In this document: positions 23,986-34,739 of the stretch, piece by piece
Position numbering within the stretch: the first letter of the stretch is position 1
Layout of the letters: each line of letters opens with the position of its first letter
Source of the DNA: Chloranthus sessilifolius
Lineage: Eukaryota; Streptophyta; Magnoliopsida; Chloranthales; Chloranthaceae
Direction of reading: 5' to 3'
Length of the DNA: 64,000 nt
NCBI GenBank assembly: GCA_021018995.1
Contig: CM037585.1
Span: 69,690,646-69,754,645, forward strand
Notes under the pieces: generated by a model
Databases searched by the model: none
The model's input: the letters and a program-made list of their open reading frames with translations, nothing else
What the model was told of the DNA's origin: nothing
Translations under genes and position numbers: made by a program

Positions 23986-25171
23986 ATTAGACATTATATG
24001 TGGGAGGATCCATACCTATTCAAATATTATGCAGACCAAGTGGTGAGGAGATGTGTCCCTGACGTGGAATTCCACAATGTGCTAACTATGTGTCATGAAT
24101 AGGCTTGTGGAGGCCACTTTAGTGGGAACAAAACTGCTGCCAAGGTGCTCCAAAGTGGATTCTACTGGCCCACTCTCTTCAAAGATGTATGGCTTCATTG
24201 CAAAGCTTGTGAAAGATGCCAAAAGATGGGAAGTATCTCCAAAAGAAACTCTGCCTTTACAACAAATACTTGTGATTGAACTTTTTGATATTTGGAGGAT
24301 ACACTTCATGGGGTCCCTTCCCTCCTTCCTTTGGATACAACTATATTCTTGTTACTATAGATTATGTGTCCAAATGGGTTGAGGCCATAGCTACATGAAC
24401 AAATGATCACAAGGTTGTCCTTAACTTCTTGAAGGATAACATTTTCTCCAGGTTTGGCACCTCTAGAGCTATCATTAGTGATGGGGGGAGCCACTTTTGC
24501 AATAGATAGCTTGAAAACCTACTTAGAAAGAACTTTGTGACACACAAAGTTGCCACCCCATACCACCCACAAACCAGTGGGCAGGTGGAAATTTCTAATA
24601 GGGAAATCAAACACATTTTGGAGACAACAGTGAGAGTGGACAGGAAGGATTGGTTCTTAAAGTTACCGAATGCTCTATGGGCTTATAGGACTGCCTATTA
24701 GACCCCAATAGGCATGTCTCCCTTCAGGCTAGTATATGGCAAGGAATGCCATTTAGCAATAGAGCTTGAACACAAGGCTTATTGGGGTGTTAAAACATTG
24801 AATACTGACTTAAAATCTATTGGCATGCACAGGAAACTCCAGCTGTCAGAGCTGAGGTTGTAGGCATATTCAAATGCTAGGATCTACAAGGACAAAACCA
24901 AGGCTTTCTATGACAAGCACTTGCTGAGGAAAGAGTTCACAGCTGGCAACAAGGTATGGTTGTTCAACTCTAGATTAAAAATTTTCTCAGGTAAGTTGAG
25001 ATCCAGATGAGAGGGACCTTACATAGTTGAGTATGTATCCCCATCTGGAGCTGTGGAAATCAAGGATTCAAAAGATGGAAAGACCACAATAGTGAATGGG
25101 CCAAGGCTCAAGCTTGTTGTTGAAAATGTGGTGGAGCCTGTAATGACCATTCACTATCATGAACCTCCATA
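23986..25171 (+). pseudogene. Athila B integrase
   Basis: The zinc-binding part reads ACGGHFSGNKTAAKVLQSGF and HCKACERCQKMG. The core has [22 protein letters not shown] and [20 protein letters not shown]. The first catalytic aspartate, expected in IDFMG, is histidine (CAC at 24,302-24,304). Stops occur at about 24,102, 24,398 and 24,508. The C-terminal region includes the GPY-type stretch EGPYIVEYVSPSGAVEI and ends with the TAA at 25,169-25,171 after IHYHEPP. Confidence 0.85.
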
Positions 25172-25394
25172 ACATGTCTGAGTTTCCACAATGTATGCTA
25201 TGTATAATAACTCATGTGTTGATTATTTCTGTTTCTTTTGTTTCATTTCTATTTGGCATTGTACATGATTTTTTTTGCCATGAATGTCTGTACCTCAGGT
25301 AGGATAATGAGTCAATTGGTGAAGTGACCTGAGTTGGAGTGTCAAATCTGTTGGGAAATGAACTGGGAATTAATTACAAGCCTGTTTAAATTGA

Positions 25395-25860
25395 AGTATA
25401 ACCTATCGATAGGTTCTATGAACATCTCAACAGGTTCTGAGAGTTCCCAGTCTACTTTTCGATAAGATCTAGAAGCTGTCGAGAGGTGTGAACTAACTCT
25501 CAATAGGTTTTGAAGGTGTAAAAATAGTTGTCGATAGGATCCAGGAGCATTTCAACAGGTTCTGCAGACTTTTGGTTGAATTCTCGACAGGTTCAAGGTA
25601 CCTATCGAGAGGTTTTGTGAACCTCTCGAAGTAACTTTTCTGGAGCCTAGAACCTGTCAAGAGGATTGCATATTGAGTTCAAAGAACCTATCGAGAGGTT
25701 CTGTGAACCTATTGAGAGGTTCTGTGAACCTATTGAGAGGTTCTGTGAACCTCTCAGAATGATTGTTGTTGTCTACTTGAACTCTTCGATAGGATTGCAT
25801 GAACCTCTCGCGAGGATCATTGACTTTCTACTCTTCGACAGCTTGCATCAACCTGTTGAT
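25395..25860. repeat. Internal TCGAGAGGTTC motif array of Athila B
   Basis: The same motif that fills the B LTR U3 is arrayed here about 15-20 times in both orientations, between the end of pol and ORF2. At 25,684-25,746 it becomes a strict 21-bp tandem repeat of three units (start GAACCTAT, end TTCTGT), with a fourth partial unit. The array is followed by a pyrimidine-rich leader-like stretch before the ORF2 ATG at 26,043. Confidence 0.85.
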
Positions 25861-26042
25861 ACCTTGCCCCAATCCCGTCGGAAGTCGTTTCCCACTGCTT
25901 TAAACCTAACGACAACTCCATTTTTGCCATTCGACAACTTCTTTCTGAGCCTTAAGTTTTCTTTGGCGATTTTTCCATTCCCTTTGCCTTTCCTCTACTC
26001 CATTGCTCTTTTGACCTCATCAATTCGTCCCTACCCACAACT

Positions 26043-26342
26043 ATGGTGGATGACAAACCCATTGATCTGCCAATCAAATTCGATCCAGTTTGGGAGGACC
26101 CACCCCCACCAAAGGAACCTGACCCACTACAATTCCTGTGGGATGAGTACGAGGAAGTACAAAGGATTTTGGCCAAGGAGGAAAAGAAAAAGGATCGGAG
26201 AAAGAAAAAGAAATAGAAGATAACACCTTCTGTATCTTCTTCCCCTTCACTCCATCCACCCCCTGCTCTTCCCCCTGCTGCCACTCCAACAAAAGGCAAA
26301 AGCCCCAAAGCCAAGACTGTGCCACCAGAGGAGGACAACTAG
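26043..26342 (+). pseudogene. Athila B ORF2, internally shortened remnant
   Basis: The reading frame spans 100 codons from MVDDKPIDLPIKFD to KAKTVPPEEDN, with one in-frame TAG after the lysine-rich run KKKDRRKKKK. In element D the ORF at the same position has 667 codons and a central helical domain. Both end in a Lys/Pro-rich tail followed by the same 3' region. The central part appears to be deleted in B. Athila elements commonly carry an extra ORF here, often called env-like, but nothing in this remnant shows a signal peptide or membrane segment. Confidence 0.6.
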
Positions 26343-27282
26343 TTAGGATGTTTGTTTTTATTTTTTTTCTTTATTTTTTTCTGAACAATGTAAATGAAAT
26401 TTTTTACTGCATTAATCAAATTTCCCTTTTTTGTTACGTTCTGTCTGTTTTACTTTCTGCTCATCGTTAGTTTGCTTGTTTTAAATGCTTGTGTGCATTT
26501 TCTTCTTTTATTTTGTGCCTGCTTTTGTCTATGTCTCTTGCTGCACATCCCTTTATCTTTCAAGCAGTGAGGACACTGCTCCTCATAGGTTTGAGGGTGT
26601 GGCATGGTTTGCCAATGGATAGTTAATGGTAGTGTCGCAAGATTTTAACAGAAATTGAGAAAATAAAATGATTTCCCACCTGATTTTTTTTTGAAAAAGA
26701 GGAAATTAATTTTTTTTTAAAACTGAAACATGCTATAGCTCTAATATTTTCATGAAGCAAATGTCAAGAATTTTCAAAAATTAGTGCTTAGTGAACCTGA
26801 AATGAGAGAAAATTGTGAGGATACACCCCAGAAATCAGATGAAAGACCATACTCAGTGCGATTTAGGCCTGAAAAATTTTCTTTGAAGAGTGTTTGGAAA
26901 TTTTTTTTGCTCTAAGGACTGATTGGATCCACCTCTGCTCACTAGAAGTTAGGCAAATCCAAGTTGAAACAACTTGACAGACCTCATGACATTGAGGACA
27001 GGAAGTAAGGCCATCCCTTGGACAGTTTGAGCCTAAAACTTCCCACCTTTGAACTGCCCTTGATACACACCTTTTGAGCCTTTCAAAATCCCAATTTTCT
27101 TTGATGAAAACCAGAAAAATTTGAACCCAAAACCTCTTGACTTGTTTCAGTTCACCCTCAACTTGAGAAATTAGGAAATGGAAAGAGAAGTGAGGATAAA
27201 GGGGCAAGGTTTGACAGTGGTTGAAAGAGAAGAAAATACATTTGAAGGCAAGTGTGATGTATAGTTGTGGCATCCCAAACCA

Positions 27283-27327
<45 letters not shown>

Positions 27328-28251
27328 AGAAAAAGCATACAAAAAGAAAATAAAAATAGAAAAGAAAAACAAGAGTGAGAAAGAGAAGTCAATTCATTGA
27401 AAGATTGAAATGAGAATTGGAAACTGATCACTTCAAATATGAAAATTCAAGAAGTAGATGGAATTGTGCTGAAATGAAGAAGGTGTATGCACCACCTCCC
27501 TGCCTTACTGATTTCTCTATTTTGAATCTTTCCTTACTCTTTTATTCTTTGTAAACTTCACCCATAAGCCACATTACAACCCAATAAAAAGACCTTACTG
27601 ATATGAAATTGATTGAGCAGTCATGTGGAGATGAGAATTTGTTTAATCTATGGTAAAAAGAGTTAGAAAATTTCAGAAATTGGAGCAATGCCTATGCTCA
27701 TGCTTGCAGTCCTATTTGAGGGCTGCAACTGCTCTTGAGCAGTGTAAATTGATACACCCTTCTATTTTTATTGAGAGTGGCACCCTTCGTAAGCTTTGGG
27801 TCTGAAATTAGGATTGATGGGGGGCATTATCAAAACATGATTCTCAATTTGAGGGTAAGCTTTGCATTATTTTTCATACAAAATGCCTTGACATGAGCTG
27901 ATTGATTGTGCAAGAATTACAACAGAATTTTAGTTTTAAACTGTCGTAATTTTGCTGAGAATCCTCTAAAACTGGATGGACAAGATGTGGAATGAATTTT
28001 ATACTGCTTGAATTTGGTTTTAAACTGCTGCACTGATATTAACTAATTTTATTGGAGAAGTTTATGGGTAACTTCAATGTAAACCCTCAGGAGACTTCAC
28101 TCCTCCACTAGGGATCACCTAGGAGTTTAAAAGGCTTGATGCATATGCTAAATGCATCTGTGTTCCCTACAAAAGTGGCATGTTTTATTTTCAATACTTA
28201 TTTTTATTTTCTCCTTTGCTCAGGGACTAGCAAAGCTTAGGTTTGGGGGTG
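26343..28251 (+). other. Athila B 3' region with internal polypurine-like site and polypurine tract
   Basis: This conserved non-coding region aligns with 33,070-34,741 (element A) and 61,530-63,216 (element D). It begins with GTGAGGACACTG and a PPT-like AGGTTTGAGGGTG at 26,587-26,599. It contains an AT dinucleotide run at 27,286-27,322, then a conserved block with the inverted repeat GATGCAT...ATGCATC at about 28,137-28,158. It ends in the true polypurine tract AGGTTTGGGGGTG at 28,239-28,251. Minus-strand ORFs at 26,863-27,431 arise from the AT run and are not genes. Confidence 0.7.
27286..27322. repeat. AT dinucleotide microsatellite
   Basis: An uninterrupted run of AT repeats of about 37 bases inside the 3' region of Athila B. 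Confidence 0.95.
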
Positions 28252-30672
28252 TGTTAAGCAGTGAAAAATATCATTTTTCACCTCCTAACCTGACCTTTGT
28301 TGGACCCTTGAGCTGACTAATGATGTGTTTTAAGTGCATTTTATGGATAAGCAATAAATTGGAAGCTTAATATAGATATCCACTTAAAATGGCCAAAGAA
28401 GCAATTTGCTGCTCAATATGTGACCTTACAGACCAAAGGCTAGCGGAAGGCTTGAGGCTAAGGGCAGTTTTAGAGAATGAAGATTGAATCCACCATGAGG
28501 TTGCAGGATGTTGAACAAATGAAGAGTAGCACAAGTAAGAGGTGTGCCAGCTGTGGAAGCACAAGGAGGAACATGTCGAGAGGGTGGCCTTAGCTACCGA
28601 GAGGATTTGATGTCCAAAAACTAAGATTTCGAGAAGATCTAGAAGATGTTAAGAAGTTCTAAAGGTTAATTTCAGCCTGCCGAGAGGTTTTGATGGGAAT
28701 CTGTAAAGCTATCGAGAGGATGGCAATAGTTATCGAGAGGTTGTAGTACACAGGAGCTAAGCAGTTGCGAGGTTCTAAAATACCTATCGACAGGTTTCAT
28801 AAGCAAACCTATCGAGAGGAATGGAGTTGGAAACAGGAAACTATCGAGAGGTTCTAGATACTTGTCACGAGGTTTAGCAGAACCTGTCGAGCAATCCAAT
28901 TCAAGCTGTCGATAGCTACTTGAAGCCATAACTCATTCTCGTGAGGATTGAGCCAACCTGTCGAGAGCTCAGTGTCCAGTCGACAGGATTAGTATAACTT
29001 GTCGAGAGGATGAATGAAGAAATGGGCAGAATGATGAAATGTGCTTCCGATCTTGTCAACGAGTCATCAATCCTATCGACAAGTGCAGTTCAACATCTCG
29101 AGATGTTTCTAGATCTTATCGAGAGCTAGCCAATCCTATCGAAAGCCATAGAGATCCTGTTGAAATGAAGAGCAAGCGTACTCAGAACCTGTTGAGAGGT
29201 CCCCTAAACCTCTCGACACTCATTTTGGCAACTTCTCAGCATATTCCTTTAGTAGCTACCAATTTCAGAAGTTTGTGCACACATCCCAAAGCATGTCAGC
29301 GACCCCTAGGGGTATTTTTGGTATTCAATTGTGCATGATTAGAAACCCTAATGGCCTCACGCACATTTTCCAGATGAGAGCCAATGAGAGAAGAGCTTCT
29401 AGAAGAGAAATCGGCCACATTAGCAGCCCAAAATAATAGAATTATTCTCTTGGGCTCTGATTGGCTAAAACGGATTTGAGGATAGAGGAGAGTATAAAAG
29501 CTTGAACAAATTACATTGAACACATTCAGAATTTGAGAGAACCAGAGCTTAGGGCGAGATCCATTTTTCCCTCCAAATTATCCCTCCTTCATTCTTCTCA
29601 CCTTCTCTCTTTAGCCAATCATGAGTGGCTAAACTCTTTCCAGCAGTTAGGGTGAGGTCTTGAGTTGTAAATTGAGAGATTCAGAGGCTTGTAAGAGATT
29701 GTATATTACACAAATTGTAGATCTGGGCACAATGGTATTATAAGCTTGCAATATAATTATGATTTTTAAAGGTGATTCTATTCTACATTTCACTTTTTCA
29801 TATTTGATTTCCCTGGATTGGATATTCCTATGGATGCCAGCTAGATATGGGGAGTTTGGTAGCCTGGCACCCGCAGCATCTATAATAGTTTTCCTATTCC
29901 AATTAAGATCAATAGGTTGGAGTAATCTCGGGGATGAACTGTATCCAGTAGAAGGGCAGATCAAAACCTTAAGACTGTATCCAGTAGAAGGGCAGATCCT
30001 AACCTCATGATTACTTTGATCCATTGGTGGAGATTAGATTCTTATACCTCACCTCTGTCGGAGGAACCTGGGTAGATCAATAAGTCGGAGCAATCTCAAG
30101 GATGAACTATATCCAGTAGAAGGGCAGATCATAATCTTAGGACTGTATCCAGCAGATCCTAACCTCAGGATTGTTGTGATCCATTGGTGGATTCGGGGGA
30201 ACCTGGGTAGCTTGGAGCCAGAAATGAGGATTATTGCAAATCAGTTCTCTACACTACTTTTGATTCCTTTGATTTTCAGTAAGAGACCAAGACCCTTAGC
30301 TACTGTTCTCCACCTTTTGAATTTTCATCTTCTCTATATCTCCCCTATCTCTGTGTTTGATTAGATCTAGATCACTTGCATTTATCTTTTGTAGTTTTTA
30401 GTAAAAGTGACAAAAACTTAGAACCTCTCCTCTTTCCTGCTTTAGTTTAGTTTAAATTAGGATAAAGTGCAGGATCTACCATAGATATGGAGATATACCA
30501 CAGTTGAACCACATCTCCCTGTGGACATACCCTTACTCACCTATTAAAACTTGCTATAACAGCCTTGGTTCTTGTAGGACTAGCTGCTCACCTTGATTCA
30601 AAATTGCTGTAATTTGTGCAGTTAATCTGCTATTTTAATCATATAATAATTGCAAGGTGCACTGCACAAACA
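28252..30672 (+). repeat. 3' LTR of Athila B
   Basis: 2,421 bp from TGTTAAGCAGTG to GCACAAACA, followed by the TATGC duplication. It carries the same motif array (about 28,570-29,220), a GCACACATCCCAAAGCAT box (about 29,277), TATAAAAG at 29,493-29,500 and the 36-bp repeats. Compared with the 5' copy it lacks about 60 bp near its position 195. Confidence 0.95.
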
Positions 30673-30677
30673 TATGC
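30673..30677. repeat. Right target site duplication of Athila B (TATGC)
   Basis: TATGC directly follows the B 3' LTR and matches 16,831-16,835. It supplies the ATG of element A gag. Confidence 0.9.
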
Positions 30678-32140
30678 TGGGAAGAAAGTCTCTCAATCCC
30701 GAGCCAAAACCTTTGAATCCTGAGAATGAGAGTCCTGAGCCCTAGGCCAGCAACACACACCCCTACTAAAAATTTAGTAATAGCTAAGATGGGTGAGCAG
30801 CCTAGACCCCTTAGGGAATATAATGCACTAGGGGCATACTCATCCCCCTCTTGCATTCAACTCCCTACTGTTGTGGGTAATTATGAGATCAAGGCTCAAA
30901 CCATCCAGATGTTACCAAGCTTTCATGGGTTGAGCAAGGAAGACCCTTACCAATACATAGATTAGTTTCTTTCTTTATATACTACCTTTAATTTTGCTAG
31001 TTTGAGAGAGGAAGCCACCAAACTGAGGCTTTTTCCTTTTTCATTAAAGGATAAGGCTAGAACTTGGCTCACCATGCTCCTGGAAAATAGCATACAGTCT
31101 TGGAATGACCTACAATGCCAATTCTTGGCTAAATTTTTCCTAATTGGTAAAACTAGCCAGTTGAGGAGGAGCATTATCTCTTTTGCTCAACTCCCAACTG
31201 AACAATTTCATGAAGCTTGGGATAGATTTAAAGAGTTGTTGAGGCAGTGCCCACACCACCAGATCCCCAAATGGTAGCTTGTGCAAAGCTTGTACCAGAG
31301 GATAGATGCTAAAAGTAGATCAATGATTGATGCATCATGTGGTGGCACATACCTCAACAAAACTGGTATTTGTTCAATGTGATAAGTGAAAACTCCATGC
31401 AGCAGGAGTCTTTGTCGAGCAATGACATTGAACCAACTCCTAGAGGTTTAAAATAACCCACTTCTACTAGGAAATTATATGAATTAACTGTATACAATAA
31501 CCTCAAGAAGGTGGTTGAGTGTGTTGCAGCCCCAAATGGCTACACAGGTTGGAGAGGCATGTTTGATATACCACTCACCCACACACTCCCATCTTGATTG
31601 TCCCTCTGCTAGTCCATTTCCAGAGTTAATAAATGAGCAAGCCAATGTTATTCAATCATATGGACAGCAGCCTGCTAGGTACACTTGGAGGAACCACCCA
31701 AATTTGAGGTGGAGACAAGTTGATTTGCCTCATACCCAGCAGCAGCAGGCATTGCCCTACAATTCCAACTAGTAGTCCCCTCATGGTTATGCACCAAGAC
31801 AACAATTCCCACATCAATCCCCCCAACCAGGTCAATTAGCTTGCCCCCACCACAACCAAGAGCCCCCTCCTTTGAGGAGTAAGATTTGTTTTCATTACAA
31901 AACCTTAGCTCCTTATCACAGATTGTGGATTCCCACAGTCAGAGCATCAAAGAGATAGAGGACTAGTTGGGTCACATCTTAAATGCTCTGACAAGAATGG
32001 ATGAGGGCAGACTCCCAAGCCAAACTGTGAACAATTCTAAAGGGCATCACATGATAGGTGAAGCATCTTCAACCAATGAGGATGCTAGGGCTAATCATGC
32101 CCTGAGGACTGGTAAGGTGGTGGAGCACTAATAGGTTTTC
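30674..32140 (+). pseudogene. gag: Athila A gag remnant
   Basis: The frame begins MLGRKSLNPE at the TSD ATG. The core is readable as YNALGAYSSPSCIQL, PSFHGLSKEDPYQYID, LRLFPFSLKDKARTW, LAKFFLIGKTSQLRRS and LPTEQFHEAWDRFKELL. The knuckle is damaged: CLIYHSPTHSHLDC has Y for the second cysteine. Stops are frequent (for example about 30,747, 30,963, 31,275 and 31,770). After about 32,140 the similarity to other Athila gag-pol stops, marking the edge of the large deletion. Confidence 0.8.
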
Positions 32141-33065
32141 AATGGAAAAAGGTATGCAAGAGAGAGAGAGAGAGGACTGAGTGCTTGCTGTACCGTAGCA
32201 GGAGCTGAATAATGGCCTGCTCTTGAGCCCCTTTTAAAAAAAAAAATAAAAAAAATAAAAAATTTAAAAGAAAAGAAAAAAAATTACTATGTTGAGCCCC
32301 ATTTCCTCATGCTTTTAAGGAGCCTTTCCATTCTTGAAAGGAGAAGGCTATGAGGGAGGAAATGAGGACTGTTGTACAGTTGCTGCCCCTGATGAATGAG
32401 ATGGGCTGAGGAGTGTGAAATTGTGAATTTTGGACTAAGGAGGCACCCACCCATGTGCTCCCTACGCCTTCTATTGATTGCCCACCTGTTATGGAGCTGG
32501 AGCTGCTCCCTGCATCTAGCATGCAACTGCAACTGCTAAGCTAGAAGATCTCACATTTGATGCAAATGCAAAGGTATGGCCTTTCATTTTTCTATTGCAG
32601 TTCTTCCCAATTCAGCTGAGATCCATATGGGGTAGGCCAAAATTGATGTCAATCATGCACCCCCATCTAAACTATTGTGTAAATATTGTGTTTGTGTGAT
32701 CTGATTTTATATGAATCTTGCTTTCAAATGTGTGCTATTAATGTTGATAATTCGTTGCCATCAATTTAGATTCATACTTAGATCATTTTTAGGTAGTTGT
32801 GTTTAGGAGCTTCTGGTTTTAGGTGTTTAGTATAGTTAATTTTTTTTTATACCTGCTGTTTTTAGTGTAATTTTTGAGATATATAGTTGCTATTTTTAGG
32901 ACTTTGTGTAGTTGCTTTGTTTTCTTAGTTGTGCTTGTGTATAAATTCTCTTTTTCCCTTTCTTAGTCTAATTTTTTGCAATCTTTTAGTTAAGTTTTCT
33001 TTTTGTTTTCTACTGTAGTTTAGTGAATTTTTTTTTTTTTTTTATACACCCTGCTGCCCCTATAC
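32141..33065 (+). other. Deletion scar and non-coding part of Athila A
   Basis: A GA run (32,159-32,173) and an A-rich stretch (32,236-32,284) follow the gag remnant. A short segment near 32,400-32,540 may derive from the protease-RT linker. At about 32,610-32,670 a trace of the integrase C-terminus (CTGAGATCCATATGGGG, matching CTGAGATCC... of other copies only loosely) remains. No ORF2 is seen. The rest is T-rich sequence with no gene. Confidence 0.5.
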
Positions 33066-34739
33066 ATTTTTCTTGAAACAGTGAGGATTGTTTATCTTAG
33101 GTTTAGGGGTATGGCAGGGTGGTAGGCCAGCCAATAGAATAGTTAATTCTAATGCAACAGTGTGGGTTGAATTGAGATAAATAAAGTCAATTCCCACCCC
33201 CATGTCAGAAAGAGGAAATTAAAAATTTTTTGCAGACATTTAAAACTGAAAATTTTGAAAAAATTAGCACCTCCATGAAATTAACATCAAGAATTTTTTG
33301 TTCAATTAGTACTTAGTGAACTAGAGAGGAGAGAAAAAGGTGAAAACACACCCCATGAGTTAAATTGAAGGCCATACACAGTGAGATTTGGGCCTATCAA
33401 ATTTCTTTTGAAGAGTGTTTTTGGCAATTTTTCTATTCTAAGGAATGATTGACTCGATATCTTTTCACTAGAAGTTAGGCACCCCCAAATTGAAACATTC
33501 ATGATAGCATTTATGACACTAAGGAGATGATCTAAGACCTTCATCTGGACAGTTTAAGCTTAAAATTTCCTACCCATGCAACTGCCCTTTGCTTACACTC
33601 TTTGAGCCTTTAAATCTATATTTTCTTCAACAAACACTAGAGTACTTGAACCCAAACCTCATGACCTGATTCAACCTTATCCTCACTCTAAGATTTCAAA
33701 AGGCAAAGGAGAAGATGTTGAAGATAGTTGAGAGGAGTTCAACATTTGGTGGAAGGAGAAGAAAAGAAAATTATAAAACAATAGTGAATCAGTGGTATAT
33801 GTGTGGCAATTAATCATAAAAATATAAAAATATAAAAAAAAAAAAAAGAGAAAAAGTAAGAGAAGTCAAGTGAAGTACTTCATCTAAAAATTGAAAGGAA
33901 GAGAAGAAGTTGGCCACTTCAGATATGAAAAATATTAAGAAAGATGAAGCAATGCTGAAATGAAGGTTGTGAAGTCATGAATCACCTATTCACCTTACTG
34001 ATTTCTCAATTTTGAATCCATTCTACCCCTCTTATTCTTTAGAAATCTCACCCATAAGCTACATTACAACCCATTGAAAAGACCTTATTGATCCAAAGTG
34101 AAATGAGCTATCATGTGGAGATGAGGAGTTGTCTAATTTATAGTGAAAGTACTTGAGGATGTCAGGAATTAGTAGCAATGCCTATGCTCATGCTTGCAGG
34201 CCTATTTGAGGTTTGTGACTGATCTTGAGCTGATGAGATTGTGAACACCCTTGAATTTTCATTGTGAGAGATAGCCCTGGTGAGGATTGAGTCTGAAATT
34301 TAACTTCATTGGGGTGGTTTCTAAACCTGATTTTTTAATTGAAGGCAAGCTTGGTACTAATTTTTGCACATTAGATTCCTGATGTAAACTGATTGTTGGT
34401 GGTGCAAACACATGCTGATTTGAGTTTTAATTGTTTGCATTATTGCCATAATTTCCTTTGATTTTTAAAGAATAGGTGTGGAATGATGCTTTATTTATTG
34501 AAATCTATTTTGTCATTGGCCGCACTAAACTTAACTGTTTTAATGGTGAAGTTTGTGGATATCTTCACTGAAACCCTCAGAAGACTTCACTCCTCCACTA
34601 TGGATCACCTAGGGGTTGAAAAGGCTTGATGCATAAGCTAAATGCATTTGTACTCCCTACGAAAGTGGCATTTACTGTTTTGAATAATTGTTTTGAATTT
34701 TTTTTTTTCTCGAGGACTAGCAAAGATTAGGTTTGGGGA
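33066..34739 (+). other. Athila A 3' region with internal polypurine-like site and polypurine tract
   Basis: This aligns with the 3' regions of B and D. An internal AGGTTTAGGGGTA lies at 33,099-33,111. The conserved terminal block with TGATGCATAAGCTAAATGCAT is at about 34,628-34,650. The polypurine tract AGGTTTGGGGATG starts at 34,729 and runs to the LTR start at 34,740. No coding sequence is seen. Confidence 0.7.

Larger units (their letters stand above)
16836..30672 (+). mobile_element. Athila-like LTR retrotransposon B, full length but inactive
   Basis: The element has two LTRs (16,836-19,304 and 28,252-30,672), a primer site, gag, protease, RT, RNase H, integrase, an internal motif array, a shortened ORF2, a long 3' region and a polypurine tract. 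It is flanked by TATGC. It lies inside element A, so it is the younger insertion. The LTRs differ at about a dozen of the first 200 aligned bases and by an approximately 60-bp indel (present at about 17,023-17,083, absent from the 3' copy). Confidence 0.95.

Noticed and set aside
26863..27431. Minus-strand ORFs of 169 and 86 codons with a YIYIYI run
   Set aside because: The run is the translated AT microsatellite and the frame lies in the conserved non-coding 3' region; A and D have no equivalent frame.
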